Origin: [Clostridium] fimetarium
GTDB lineage: Bacteria > Bacillota > Clostridia > Lachnospirales > Lachnospiraceae
Assembly (NCBI RefSeq): GCF_900111235.1
Contig: NZ_FOJI01000016.1
Location: 1-64,000 of the forward strand
Reading direction: 5' to 3'
DNA: 64,000 nucleotides
Made by a program: the position numbers and the translations under genes. Of the stretch, positions 9,283 to 18,705 are shown one piece after another. The notes beneath the pieces were generated by a model. That model was not told where the DNA came from, did not search any database, and saw only the letters and a list, made by a program, of their open reading frames with translations. The stretch's first letter is position 1. Every line of letters begins with the position of its first letter.

Positions 9283-10554
9283 TTATTTAATATCACTATG
9301 TACATTATCAAGGTAAATAATATAACGATTCATTCCTTTTTCTTTCGCAATTTCAAGTGCTCTTAACGATTTTTTGAATAATAGTTCGTACTCTTTACCA
9401 TTAATTGGGCGTCTACTGATTCCAATTGAAAAGGTAATGTCATAGTTTTGATTTGTCAGTTTATAATTCCATGAAATCTGATTTCTTAGAGACTCTATAA
9501 AAGCTCTTGTACTTAAATCAGAAATAATGTTTTTGATTGCAATGTATACAGTACCAAATTTGTAAGAACCTACTACTCCTCTGTATCCAACAATCTCTTT
9601 TGCAGTACTAATAACAGATGAATATAGTTCGTTTACAAAATCATCACCTTTTGTATCTTTAAGTACATCAAAGCCATCGATTTCTATAAGGATCAACGAA
9701 ATTTCACATTTTGGATTAAGTGAAATGTTTTCACGTACATAGTCATTAATCTCATTGAATGAAAAGAGTTCATGTTTTCTTGCATGAAGATAGGTATACC
9801 TAGAATATCCGATGCCACAATTGTCATTATTTTGAATGCTACCTACAATAATGGATGGTTTCATATTTTCAAATATAGTAGAAGCTTTTATAGAAAGGTT
9901 CTCAGGCACATTATCAAAAGAAAAGTAATTAGATATTATCTTATAATAAAATTCGCTTTTACAGTTTATAAAATCATCATACAAAAGTGCTGATTCAGTA
10001 ACCGCTTCTGCACTAATAGAATCAGTATCTATAAGGTTTTTAATCCATGTGGATAATGGACATTCACTCATTTGCATAAGTTTATTGTCTACATAGCTAT
10101 AAAATGAAATGACATTCGTCGTACAATCATATGAGAAATTAATATTACCTTCAACAGCCATGATATGGTCGCCCTTTAAAAGTAACTCATTATAATTATT
10201 TTTTAGCTTTTCAACTGCAAGTATATCTGACACGTGAAGCTCTATGTATTCTTTTGTTGAATAGTCATCATTATTAGAAATGAATCTTTTTACTTTCGCT
10301 AACATCCAACGATAGGAATTATCAAAGCGCTTCATTCGAATAACCATTGATTTTTCTGTGTTTGGTCGTAAGGAATTAGCAACATCAATAAAATCATCTA
10401 AGTCAACTTGATGAATAATATCAATAACCGTATATAAAGTTAAAATACCCATAAATCTATATAGTGCTTCATTTGCAGTAATAATAACAAAATTATTATC
10501 TATAATTGCACTACCATCTGTTAACTCGTATTCATCAAACTTTTTCATATTCAT
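9283..10554 (-). CDS. PAS domain plus degenerate GGDEF protein
   Basis: 423 residues without a membrane segment. Residues about 15-130 look like a PAS sensor (IIDNNFVIITANEAL, then an RMKRFDNSYRWMLAKV strand). Residues 285-415 match a diguanylate cyclase fold: ISLILIEIDGFDVLKDTKG, the strand pair around the active site, and a C-terminal ALEIAKEKGMNRY. The active-site loop reads YKFGTVYIAI in place of GGDEF, so catalysis is unlikely. It may bind nucleotide or act as an effector. It lies 28 bp behind recU, and hisZ downstream has its own promoter. Confidence 0.75.
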   Translation of the reverse strand: MNMKKFDEYELTDGSAIIDNNFVIITANEALYRFMGILTLYTVIDIIHQVDLDDFIDVANSLRPNTEKSMVIRMKRFDNSYRWMLAKVKRFISNNDDYSTKEYIELHVSDILAVEKLKNNYNELLLKGDHIMAVEGNINFSYDCTTNVISFYSYVDNKLMQMSECPLSTWIKNLIDTDSISAEAVTESALLYDDFINCKSEFYYKIISNYFSFDNVPENLSIKASTIFENMKPSIIVGSIQNNDNCGIGYSRYTYLHARKHELFSFNEINDYVRENISLNPKCEISLILIEIDGFDVLKDTKGDDFVNELYSSVISTAKEIVGYRGVVGSYKFGTVYIAIKNIISDLSTRAFIESLRNQISWNYKLTNQNYDITFSIGISRRPINGKEYELLFKKSLRALEIAKEKGMNRYIIYLDNVHSDIK

Positions 10555-10582
10555 CGTTCATTTTGCCCCATAAAATTTTGAC

Positions 10583-11116
10583 TTAATTTCTACTATCTAA
10601 ATCTTTTTGAATCATCTCGATATAATGTACCATTATACCACGTACAGACCTGATTTTATACTCTTTATTTATCTCATCATAGGTGAAACTTTTTCGCCCA
10701 CCCTCCTTCGATCGATTCCAAAAAAGCATGATATCGGTAAACGGTATGTAATATTTTTCATCACAAGTTGAAAAGTATAATATAATAAATGCAACTCCAC
10801 CTTGCTTTTCATAATTACTCATAAATTCGATCTGATGTTCGTGGATGTTTTGAATCGGAAACGTATTGGAACTACATTCTTTTGCATCAAAACATACAGG
10901 AATTCCTTGTACAACACCAATATAATCAACGGTACTCTTTTGATCAAAATATGCCAAAGTAATATGACGAGTTTCCTTATCTATATTAATGGGCTTAATG
11001 GGTGTAGGTATCTTTTGAATAAGTGCAAGATTATTCTCTAGATATTTATCGTTGCAATGATTAATTAATTCTTCTAATATTGAGCCTCTAAGGCCTCTTG
11101 AATTCCAGGTTGCCAT
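10583..11116 (-). CDS. recU: Holliday junction resolvase RecU
   Basis: A 177-residue RecU-type junction resolvase, found almost only in Firmicutes, which cuts four-way DNA intermediates in recombination repair. The nuclease core is visible: STVDYIGVVQGIPVCFDAKE supplies the catalytic Asp, Glu and Lys, followed by IHEHQIEFM and a C-terminal GGRKSFTYDEI as in Bacillus RecU. It is a little short (Bacillus about 206), lacking part of the N-terminal tail. GAGAGGTG precedes the ATG. It starts 43 bp inside the end of the pseudouridine synthase gene. Confidence 0.85.
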   Translation of the reverse strand: MATWNSRGLRGSILEELINHCNDKYLENNLALIQKIPTPIKPINIDKETRHITLAYFDQKSTVDYIGVVQGIPVCFDAKECSSNTFPIQNIHEHQIEFMSNYEKQGGVAFIILYFSTCDEKYYIPFTDIMLFWNRSKEGGRKSFTYDEINKEYKIRSVRGIMVHYIEMIQKDLDSRN

Positions 11117-12087
11117 ATGTTTTCACCTCTCAAAACATGATCCATGTCTTTAGGAATCTCAGTATGAACTTTTAATTGCATAGGCGTATATACAACTTCA
11201 TATGCATGCAATAACTGAGATTTTATATTATATTTTTTATTGTATTGTTCATTGATCGTTGCACTACCATATTTGAAATCTCCTATAATAGGATGGCCAA
11301 TAGATGATAAATGGGCTCTGATTTGGTGTGAACGCCCAGTAATTAGATTTACTTTCAATAAAGTCAAAGTATCATTATTTGCAATTGGTATATATTCAGT
11401 TTTGATGGGTAGAGACTCAGAATCATTTGGATCATTTTTACTTATTATCACTTTATTTGTGGAATGATCTTTCACGAGAAAACCTTCAATGGTGTTTCTA
11501 TCCTTTAGTATTCCTTTGACAATGCATAGGTAATATTTATGAATCGTTCGCTCTTTAAACGCTTCTGACATTTTCTGAAGACCTTTCATTGTTTTGCCAC
11601 CAACCACGATACCACTTGTGTTTCGATCTAATCTGTTGCAAATACCGGGTTTAAATGTCTTTAACATCTCAGTTGTTAATTCGCCCGTTTGGAGCAAATA
11701 TGACAGCATATATTCAATTAATGAAACATCTTCTGGCTTTGCTTTTTGTGAAAGCATCCCTGAGGGTTTATTTATCATAATAATATCTTCATTTTCAAAT
11801 ACGATATCAAGCTTATTTGAATCATGCTTTGTTAAATTGGCGCTTTCAGCTTCAATTTGACCAGCTGGTACTGAAAACTTTTCAATCGTTTCATCAGCCA
11901 GAAATAGTTTGACTTCATCATTTAGTAGGAGCTTTTCACTACCATCTGCTTTTTTGCCATTTAATGTGATATTTTTCTTCCGAAGCATTTTATGAATAAA
12001 ACTACTTGGAGCTTCCTTTAAAAGTTTTGCTAGGAACTTATCAAAACGCTGTCCAGCTTCATTTTTTTCGATTATTAGTTGTTTCAT
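11074..12087 (-). CDS. RluA-family pseudouridine synthase with S4 domain
   Basis: About 337 residues. An N-terminal S4 RNA-binding domain (QRFDKFLAKLLKEAP to NDEVKLFL) precedes the RluC/D-type catalytic domain, with the active-site block CNRLDRNTSGIVVGGKT holding the catalytic Asp. GRSHQIRAHLSSIGHPIIGD is the conserved second block. It isomerises uridines in 23S rRNA; the RluC-like architecture fits but the site is not readable. The ATG at 12087 forms an ATGA overlap with the preceding membrane protein and has GAAGG in position, so the GTG two codons upstream is less likely. Confidence 0.9.
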   Translation of the reverse strand: MKQLIIEKNEAGQRFDKFLAKLLKEAPSSFIHKMLRKKNITLNGKKADGSEKLLLNDEVKLFLADETIEKFSVPAGQIEAESANLTKHDSNKLDIVFENEDIIMINKPSGMLSQKAKPEDVSLIEYMLSYLLQTGELTTEMLKTFKPGICNRLDRNTSGIVVGGKTMKGLQKMSEAFKERTIHKYYLCIVKGILKDRNTIEGFLVKDHSTNKVIISKNDPNDSESLPIKTEYIPIANNDTLTLLKVNLITGRSHQIRAHLSSIGHPIIGDFKYGSATINEQYNKKYNIKSQLLHAYEVVYTPMQLKVHTEIPKDMDHVLRGENIWQPGIQEALEAQY

Positions 12088-12674
12088 AGGCACATAGCCT
12101 TCATTGTTTCATTGATTTTTTTCATATCTTCTTTGCTTTCATCCGTTAATTCATTATATTTAACTGAGTTTAAATACTCTATTTTTTTTAGGAACTTATT
12201 TTGATCTTTATATAGATTGACTGTAACTAATTCACCTGCTTTATTTAGGAATTTTCTTAAGGATTCCTCAAAATGGATTGCTTCAACTTTGGTAGAATCT
12301 GTATAAGCTAAAATTGTATTATCAGTAGTTATGACAGCTTGTATTGGCATAGCATGTTCCTTTGACGTGAAAATACAGTCATAATTTGTAATATAGTATT
12401 TGTTTCGCTGTTCCACACTATTATATAGCTCTTTCGTGGTAGACTTATGTGGCAAAAACATAATTAAATTAGAAGCAGTTTTTGCAAATGGTAAAGCACT
12501 TAATGAAGCTAAAACAGTCAAAGTATTGTTCTTGCTACCATAAATAATGATACCTGCAATAAAAAATCCTGCAATGATAGATAATCCAATTAGGGTTATT
12601 AACAGTTGTTGATACTTCTTGTATTTGATATAGCCATATTGGCATTTATTTGTTCGTTTCATATTTTTCACCAT
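12084..12674 (-). CDS. Two-pass membrane protein of unknown function
   Basis: 196 residues that I do not recognise. Residues about 25-48 and 53-73 form two hydrophobic helices (LLITLIGLSIIAGFFIAGII is the first). A soluble C-terminal domain of about 120 residues follows, containing AVITTDNTILAYTDSTK and a charged helical tail. Its stop overlaps the pseudouridine synthase start, so the two are translationally coupled. The ATG at 12674 lies right beside an AGGA that forms the end of the 26-nt repeat; the ATG four codons later is also possible. Confidence 0.65.
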   Translation of the reverse strand: MVKNMKRTNKCQYGYIKYKKYQQLLITLIGLSIIAGFFIAGIIIYGSKNNTLTVLASLSALPFAKTASNLIMFLPHKSTTKELYNSVEQRNKYYITNYDCIFTSKEHAMPIQAVITTDNTILAYTDSTKVEAIHFEESLRKFLNKAGELVTVNLYKDQNKFLKKIEYLNSVKYNELTDESKEDMKKINETMKAMCL

Positions 12675-12675
12675 T

Positions 12676-12701
12676 CCTGTGGCTTGCTTTAGCAGGACAC
12701 A
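12676..12701 (-). repeat. 26-nt palindromic repeat, copy B
   Basis: Same length and layout as copies A and C: TGTGTC at the start, AAAGCAAGC in the middle, ACAGG at the end. The last bases supply the AGGA next to the start codon of the membrane protein at 12674. Confidence 0.6.
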
Positions 12702-12768
12702 TCCAAGTTTGCTTTATTTGATATCGCCTTCATTAGCAATGTTCTCATATTGTCATTAATCAGAATAC

Positions 12769-13530
12769 TTAATGGGTTTCATAAACAAGTTTAAGAATTA
12801 ATTTGTGAGGTAGTATTTTTGAAAATGCAAATACACACTTCATAGGCCATCCGTATATTGAAAGTTCATTCCCTAACGTAGAATCTTTTAATGCCTTCGT
12901 GACAACTTTTTGTGGCTTCACGCGAAATATTTTCTTGTATTGTTTTCCTTGATTGTCTGGATCTGCTTTATCAAAGAAGGCTGTATCAACGGGACCTGGA
13001 CATATTGCGGTAACATTGATTTTACGCTTATGTAATTCATATTTTAATGCACGTGAAAAGCTTAATACATAAGCTTTTGAAGCAGCATATACTGCAAAGT
13101 CAGGTTGGGGAAGAAATGCAGCAGCTGAAGATATCTGGATAATGCTGCCATGTTCTTTCATATATGGAAGAACGAAATAAGTTACTGCGGTTAATGCTTT
13201 GCAATTGACATTAACCATACCTACTTCTTCTTCGTATGAACCTAATGCAAAAGGGCCAATTTTGCCAAAACCCGCACAATTTACTAATATTTGTACAGAC
13301 GGGCTAATAAGATCAAGCTCATTTTTAAATTGTCTTAAATCAGAATCAAGCGCTAGATCTAAAGTTAAAATCCTGGCTTTTGCGCGTAACTTATCAGATA
13401 GTATTTCAAGTCTATCTTTACGTCGTGCTATAATCCAAATTTCATCCAAATCAGAATACTTATTTGATATCTGAAGCGCGAACTCTTCACCAATTCCTGA
13501 AGATGCGCCTGTAATTATCGCTATGTTCAT
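12769..13530 (-). CDS. Short-chain dehydrogenase/reductase
   Basis: 253 residues of classical SDR type. The NAD(P) loop is GASSGIGEE (about 8-16), NCAGFG follows at about 85, IIQISSAAA holds the catalytic Ser, and YAASKAY the catalytic Tyr and Lys. An IARRKDR turn after the second strand suggests NADPH preference. A C-terminal hydrophobic stretch of about 25 residues could be a membrane anchor. The substrate is unknown. GGGAGG precedes the ATG; the neighbour ygiQ lies 77 bp upstream. Confidence 0.85.
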   Translation of the reverse strand: MNIAIITGASSGIGEEFALQISNKYSDLDEIWIIARRKDRLEILSDKLRAKARILTLDLALDSDLRQFKNELDLISPSVQILVNCAGFGKIGPFALGSYEEEVGMVNVNCKALTAVTYFVLPYMKEHGSIIQISSAAAFLPQPDFAVYAASKAYVLSFSRALKYELHKRKINVTAICPGPVDTAFFDKADPDNQGKQYKKIFRVKPQKVVTKALKDSTLGNELSIYGWPMKCVFAFSKILPHKLILKLVYETH

Positions 13531-13607
13531 TCTTTTCCGGCCTCCCTTTTTGCTATTTCCCTATAAACATATAATGGAACTTTGTTAATAGAAAGATTAA
13601 ATCACAA

Positions 13608-15704
13608 TTAGTTATTCTTTGAATTTCTTGGTTTATTTTGAACAACTTTACTATTTCTATTGCCGTAAGTCCTCTTATTAATTATATCACTTTTCGTATT
13701 GCTTCTGGTATCGCTTTTTGTGTTATTTCTGGTATCACTTCTTGTGTTACTTCTAGTATCGTTTTTTGTATTGCTTCTGTTATCAGTTCTGCTATTACTT
13801 TTTGTATTGCTTCTGTTATCAGTTCTGCTATTACTTTTTACATCACTTCTATTTGTTGTGCTATCGTTACTGCCCTTATGATCCTTGTAGTTAGAACTTT
13901 TGAATTTTCTAGGAGGAATCAAACAATGTTTTTCAAATCCAATTAAATCCTGACGGTTATTTTCAAGAAGCGCTTCTTTTACTAAATCATAATTTTCAGG
14001 TTTCTTATATTGAATAAGTGCTCTTTGTATTGCTTTTTCATGAAAGCTAACTGGAGTATATACTTTTTCCATGGTACGTGGATCATATCCGGTATAATAC
14101 ATACAAGTTGATATAGTTGAAGGAGTTGGATAAAAATCTTGCACCTGTTCTGGCATATATCCTAAATCTCTAATATATTCAGCAAGCTCAATGGCCTCAA
14201 TCATTGTAGATCCTGGATGTGAGGACATTAGATATGGAACGATAAATTGTTCTTTACCAGTTTTTTTATTCGCAATATCAAATTTTTTGACAAATTCCTG
14301 GTATACACTGTTGGCTGGTTTACCCATTCTTTTTAGAACATTATCGGATATATGTTCAGGCGCGACTCTTAATTGTCCACTTATATAGTGCTGACATAAT
14401 TCGTTTAGAAATGTATCATCTTTGTCTGCAAGAACATAATCAAATCGTATTCCGGAACGAATAAATACTTTTTTTACTTTGGGAATATCTCTTAATTTGC
14501 GAAGAAGACTCACATAGTCTTTATGATCAGCTTTCAGGTTTTTACATAGTGTTGGAAACATGCATTGCTTATTTGAACATACGCCTTTTGTAAGTTGTTT
14601 GTCGCAGGAAGGATGTCTAAAGTTTGCCGTAGGTCCTCCAACGTCATGAATATTTCCTTTGAATTCTGGGTCCTGCGTCATTTGCGTTGCTTCTTTGATA
14701 ATAGAGTTTTGGCTTCTGATTTGAATAATACGTCCCTGATGAAACGTTAATGCACAGAAACTGCAACCGCCAAAGCAACCACGATTACTAGTAATACTGA
14801 ACTTGATTTCTTCTAAAGCAGGTATGCCTCCATCTTTTTCGTAACTTGGGTGATAAGAACGCATATAAGGATACGTATAAACGTCATCCATCTCAGCTTC
14901 TGTAAGTGGAGTAGAAGGTGGATTTTGAACCACATACATTTTTTCTTTGTATTTTTCAATCAGTGTCTTACCAACAAATGGATCGGTGTTAGAGTATTGC
15001 GTATAATAACTTTTGGCAAAGATTTCTTTATCTGCAACAATGCTATCAAAGTCAGGCAATTGAATATAGTCATAGATGTTGTCCAAACTTTTTGCTTTGT
15101 AAACAGTACCTTTAATAAATGTGATATCAGAAATGTTAATCCCACTATTTAAAGCATCTGCAATTTCTATAATGGAGTGCTCGCCCATGCCATAAGATAT
15201 GATATCAGCTCCAGAATCTAGTAATATAGAGTGTTTGACTTTATCCGACCAATAATCATAGTGACCAAGCCTTCTTAGGCTGGCTTCAATACCTCCAATG
15301 ATGATTGGTGCAGTTTTATATGTCTGACGAATTAGATTACAATATACAATTGTCGCATAATCAGGGCGCTTGCCCATTACTCCTCCAGGAGTAAATGCAT
15401 CATTTTTTCGATGTTTTTTTGAAACGGTGTAATGGTTTACCATAGAATCCATATTTCCGCCACTTACGAGAAATCCCAATCGAGGCTCACCAAATATGGT
15501 AAGGCTTTCTTTGACTTTCCAATCCGGCTGAGAAATAATCCCTACTTTGTATCCATTTGCCTCAAGAATTCGGCTGATGATTGCAGGACCAAAGGAAGGG
15601 TGATCCACATAGGCATCACCTATAATATAAACAAAATCACATTGAGTCCATCCTCGTTTCTTCATATCTTTTTTGCTGATTGGTAAAAAATCATTTATAT
15701 TCAT
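13608..15704 (-). CDS. YgiQ-family radical SAM protein with a repetitive tail
   Basis: 698 residues. An N-terminal B12-binding-like UPF0313 region ([19 protein letters not shown]) precedes the radical SAM core, where CFGGCSFC (about 315) binds the 4Fe-4S cluster. A second cysteine group, [21 protein letters not shown], follows. The family is widespread but the reaction is not established. The last 75 residues are an Asn/Ser/Arg/Thr/Asp-rich tail of near-repeats (units like NRSNTKS), beyond the usual end near the CLIPPRKF segment. Its DNA is tandemly repetitive at 13690-13850. Upstream is a 170-bp spacer with direct repeats. Confidence 0.85.
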   Translation of the reverse strand: MNINDFLPISKKDMKKRGWTQCDFVYIIGDAYVDHPSFGPAIISRILEANGYKVGIISQPDWKVKESLTIFGEPRLGFLVSGGNMDSMVNHYTVSKKHRKNDAFTPGGVMGKRPDYATIVYCNLIRQTYKTAPIIIGGIEASLRRLGHYDYWSDKVKHSILLDSGADIISYGMGEHSIIEIADALNSGINISDITFIKGTVYKAKSLDNIYDYIQLPDFDSIVADKEIFAKSYYTQYSNTDPFVGKTLIEKYKEKMYVVQNPPSTPLTEAEMDDVYTYPYMRSYHPSYEKDGGIPALEEIKFSITSNRGCFGGCSFCALTFHQGRIIQIRSQNSIIKEATQMTQDPEFKGNIHDVGGPTANFRHPSCDKQLTKGVCSNKQCMFPTLCKNLKADHKDYVSLLRKLRDIPKVKKVFIRSGIRFDYVLADKDDTFLNELCQHYISGQLRVAPEHISDNVLKRMGKPANSVYQEFVKKFDIANKKTGKEQFIVPYLMSSHPGSTMIEAIELAEYIRDLGYMPEQVQDFYPTPSTISTCMYYTGYDPRTMEKVYTPVSFHEKAIQRALIQYKKPENYDLVKEALLENNRQDLIGFEKHCLIPPRKFKSSNYKDHKGSNDSTTNRSDVKSNSRTDNRSNTKSNSRTDNRSNTKNDTRSNTRSDTRNNTKSDTRSNTKSDIINKRTYGNRNSKVVQNKPRNSKNN
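13690..13850 (-). repeat. In-frame degenerate tandem repeats in the ygiQ tail
   Basis: Plus-strand units such as GTATTGCTTCTGTTATCAG and GTATCACTTCTTGTGTTACT recur with a basic period of about 15 bp, with a 30-bp higher-order copy (CTGTTATCAGTTCTGCTATT twice). They encode NRSNTKS-like residues. Being multiples of three, changes in copy number keep the frame. Confidence 0.7.
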
Positions 15705-15730
15705 TTGTTGCCTTTCATAATCTATTTGTC

Positions 15731-15822
15731 ATTCGAAATTCCATCGAAAATATATATAAATATCATTCAAATTGTAATTCGAAATTCCATCGAAAACTTA
15801 TATAAATATCATTCGATTTATC
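15731..15822. repeat. Two 46-bp direct repeats between the HAD gene and ygiQ
   Basis: Each unit begins ATTCGAAATTCCATCGAAAA and contains ATATAAATATCATTC. The copies start at 15731 and 15777 and are followed by further degenerate ATTCGA/ATTCAA runs up to about 15860. No open frame crosses them. Confidence 0.65.
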
Positions 15823-15874
15823 ATTCAAATTATTAATCGAATTATCCTTCGAAATATTATTTGTAAAATTCATT

Positions 15875-16537
15875 TTAATTTTTATTTACATATTTTAAAA
15901 GATCAAAATAATTTTCAATGTAGAAGTTGGCTAATTCTTTCTTTTCATCTGTTAATTGTGCCGAAAAGTCATCATAAACTGCACAGGTTCTCATGTTTGC
16001 ATTGATACCTGCCTGAATTCCATTTGGAACATCTTCAAATATCAAACATTTTTCAGGTGAAACTTTCATAAAATCAGCAGCTTTTAAATATATATCTGGT
16101 GATGGTTTTCCATTTGTTATATCATTTCCTGTAATAATAACATCAAACATATCAATAATCTCTAAAGAAATCAAACATGTTTCAACTAATTTTCTTGAAT
16201 TACTAGTTGCAATGCCAAGCTTTATATTTCTATCTTTCAGTATGTTAAGAAAGTCATAGGCACCCTCTTTTAATTTGATTTCATTTTTATATTTATCAAA
16301 TGCCATAGAATGCCAAATATCTTGTATTTCTTCAATACTTTCTGATAATGAAAAGAGTTCTTTAAAACAGGCTGCTGTTTCACAAAAGCTCATCCCCTCT
16401 ATTTGTCTTGATAAATCTGGAGGTGGGGTAAGTTGTCTCTTACCAAGAAAATCAATATCTATATTTTTCCATACCTGCATAGAATCAAGTAACGTTCCAT
16501 CTAAATCAAAAATAACTGCCTCGATATTTGTTAACAT
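15875..16537 (-). CDS. HAD-superfamily hydrolase, beta-phosphoglucomutase-like
   Basis: 220 residues with all HAD motifs: FDLDGTLLDSM (motif I, nucleophile Asp), LGIATSNSR (motif II), and KPSPDIYLKAA through CLIFEDVPNGIQAG (motifs III and IV). The helical cap between motifs I and II is of subclass I, as in beta-phosphoglucomutase and phosphoglycolate phosphatase. The substrate cannot be told. AAGGTGG precedes the ATG, which begins a few bases after the RsuA-type gene stops. Confidence 0.85.
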   Translation of the reverse strand: MLTNIEAVIFDLDGTLLDSMQVWKNIDIDFLGKRQLTPPPDLSRQIEGMSFCETAACFKELFSLSESIEEIQDIWHSMAFDKYKNEIKLKEGAYDFLNILKDRNIKLGIATSNSRKLVETCLISLEIIDMFDVIITGNDITNGKPSPDIYLKAADFMKVSPEKCLIFEDVPNGIQAGINANMRTCAVYDDFSAQLTDEKKELANFYIENYFDLLKYVNKN

Positions 16538-16542
16538 AAATT

Positions 16543-17268
16543 TTATTCCACCTTAATACTTTTTAAGTCTTCAATTTCTGAATCGGTTAATTTTCTATAT
16601 TCTCCAGGCTGTAAATTATCATCTAAAACAAGCGTGCCCATAGAAAGTCGTTTTAAGTAAGTGACTTCCGTATCTATTTTCTCAAACATTTTCTTAACTT
16701 GATGAAATTTTCCTTCATGAATTGTAAGCTCGATTTCTGATTCTATTCCTGATGTTAGTATCTTAAGCGTTGCAGGAAGTGTTTTAATATCTTCTTCAAT
16801 ATAAATTCCATTTGCAAACTCTAAGATATGTTTCGGTAATACTTTTCCATTTATTTTTGCAAAATATGTTTTATCAACATGTTTTTTAGGTGATAGTAAA
16901 TTATGCGCCAACATACCATCATTGGTGATGAGCAACAGCCCTTCTGTATCTTTATCTAATCGTCCAACGGGGAATAAATCCTTACGTGTAAAGCCTTGAA
17001 TGATGTCAAGGACAGTATCGGAATGCTTGTCTCTTGTAGCGGATAAAACACCTGCAGGCTTATTTAACATATAATATTCAAAATCTTCATATGAAATATT
17101 ACGCCCATCAAATAAAATGATGTCAATTTTTGTATCAACCTTAGCATTGGGTGACATAACATTATTATTGTTAACTAATATTCTTCCTTTTCTGATATAT
17201 TCTTTGACTTGACTTCTTGTACCCAATTGCATGTCAGCCAAATATTTGTCTAATCGTATATTTGCCAT
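16543..17268 (-). CDS. RsuA/RluB-family 16S or 23S rRNA pseudouridine synthase
   Basis: 241 residues. An N-terminal S4 domain (IRLDKYLADMQLGTRSQVKEY) precedes a catalytic domain with the RsuA-type block PVGRLDKDTEGLLLITNDG, whose Asp is catalytic. YMLNKPAG and HEGKFHQVKKM are further family marks. RsuA modifies U516 of 16S rRNA and RluB U2605 of 23S; I cannot separate them. The frame stays open to 17304, but GAGAGGTG before the ATG at 17268 decides the start and avoids overlap with the methyltransferase gene. Confidence 0.9.
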   Translation of the reverse strand: MANIRLDKYLADMQLGTRSQVKEYIRKGRILVNNNNVMSPNAKVDTKIDIILFDGRNISYEDFEYYMLNKPAGVLSATRDKHSDTVLDIIQGFTRKDLFPVGRLDKDTEGLLLITNDGMLAHNLLSPKKHVDKTYFAKINGKVLPKHILEFANGIYIEEDIKTLPATLKILTSGIESEIELTIHEGKFHQVKKMFEKIDTEVTYLKRLSMGTLVLDDNLQPGEYRKLTDSEIEDLKSIKVE

Positions 17269-17281
17269 TAAAACACCTCTC

Positions 17282-18658
17282 TTACATCCATCGCCAACTA
17301 GCACAATATTTATTCTTTAATGTTGTTCCTGATAATTTCCCCCATCCAAGAGGAAAATTATCTACACATATTAATTGCCATCCAGCTGGTTTTGCTGTTT
17401 TTATCTCTTCAATTTCTATTGTTTCACCTTTTAAATATTTGATAACGTTTGGATCACTGATGGTCATATTAATTGATGAAGCATAGTCATCCATCTTCAT
17501 TGCCATCGCCAATGCTTGGCTTGGTTCAAACCTGTTTTTTTTACATATGCCTAAAAGCAGACCAGATCTAAGCATTCTCAAACCTTTATGATTTCCTGCT
17601 AATTTTGGTATCACATATACGTGATCATCGATAATCTCAATTTCATCTTTGTTAATTGGGTAAGTTACAGCTTCCATAAATTGTATTAGTTCCGCTGGTA
17701 ATTTTGCTTTTAGAGCAGGAGAATCTAAATGATTAATCAATTCTCGATCAACGGATTTTTGCAATAACGCTACAAAATGTCCTTCCCCACTCATTTTATA
17801 TGGCCAAATACGAACCATCTTACTGAAATTCATTTTAGTGTCTTCAACCGTATCTTCATACCCGTGGGAAAAGCCACTATAATCTTTTATATCAATGATT
17901 GAAAATTCTGGTCTATTGTTTAATAAATACCGAATGCTCTGTTCATCTTCAACTTTTGAAAATGTGCAAGTTGAATATAACATCATCCCTCCTGGCTTTA
18001 ACATGTCTGCACCAATCAGTAATAATTCTTTTTGAATTTCATGATAGAATTCGGGACCATTGCTCTCCCAGCTTTTAATTAGTTTGCTGTCTTTTCTAAA
18101 CATCCCTTCTCCAGAACATGGCGCATCAATCAGGACTTTATCAAAGAAACCGTTATAATAATGAATCAGTTTCTTAGGATCTTCACTTAATACCATTAGA
18201 TTTGGGATTCCGGCTAGCTCTACATTTTTCAAAAGGGCCTTCGCTCTAGTGTTACTGATATCATTTGTAATTAGCAAGCCTGTTCGATTTAGCTTTGCTC
18301 CTAACTGAGTGGATTTACCACCAGGAGCTGCGCACATATCAAACACCTTGTCCCCCTCATTAATGGGCAAAACATTAGCTGGTGTCATTGCACTTGGCTC
18401 TTGAATATAGTATAGCCCAGCAAAGTAAAAAGGATGCTTTGCTGGCTTATCATTTTCACTAAAATAAAACCCATTCTCTATCCAGGGAATAGGTTTTAAT
18501 CTAAATGGTGAGATCTTTAAAAAATCAGTTGCCGAAATCTTTAGTGTGTTTACCCTGAGACCATATAATCTATTATCATTAAAACTTTCTAGATATTCAT
18601 CAAATTCATTTCCTAACATATCTTTCATTGTGGTTAAATATTTTTCTGGTAGATTCAT
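17282..18658 (-). CDS. RsmF/RsmB-type rRNA m5C methyltransferase
   Basis: 458 residues of the NOL1/NOP2/Sun family. The SAM site is MCAAPGGKSTQLGAKL, then LIDAPCSGEGMFRKD with the release Cys, and MLYSTCTFS with the catalytic Cys. The C-terminal RsmF-type domain (PKLAGNHKGLRMLRSGL and VCVDNFPLGWGK region) suggests 16S m5C methylation in the RsmF manner rather than RsmB, whose N-terminal NusB-like domain is missing. It is first of three RNA-modification or HAD genes after relQ. Confidence 0.88.
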   Translation of the reverse strand: MNLPEKYLTTMKDMLGNEFDEYLESFNDNRLYGLRVNTLKISATDFLKISPFRLKPIPWIENGFYFSENDKPAKHPFYFAGLYYIQEPSAMTPANVLPINEGDKVFDMCAAPGGKSTQLGAKLNRTGLLITNDISNTRAKALLKNVELAGIPNLMVLSEDPKKLIHYYNGFFDKVLIDAPCSGEGMFRKDSKLIKSWESNGPEFYHEIQKELLLIGADMLKPGGMMLYSTCTFSKVEDEQSIRYLLNNRPEFSIIDIKDYSGFSHGYEDTVEDTKMNFSKMVRIWPYKMSGEGHFVALLQKSVDRELINHLDSPALKAKLPAELIQFMEAVTYPINKDEIEIIDDHVYVIPKLAGNHKGLRMLRSGLLLGICKKNRFEPSQALAMAMKMDDYASSINMTISDPNVIKYLKGETIEIEEIKTAKPAGWQLICVDNFPLGWGKLSGTTLKNKYCASWRWM

Positions 18659-18705
18659 AATTTATAGATATCCTTTTTTGAAATTCTTATGTATTTACAT
18701 GATGG

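Noticed and set aside
13690-13850. CRISPR-like array
   Set aside because: The repeats are in frame within ygiQ, degenerate, without uniform spacers, and no cas genes are present.
13699-13881. Hydrophobic Leu/Val-rich frame on the plus strand
   Set aside because: It is the antisense shadow of the repetitive ygiQ tail with no ribosome site.
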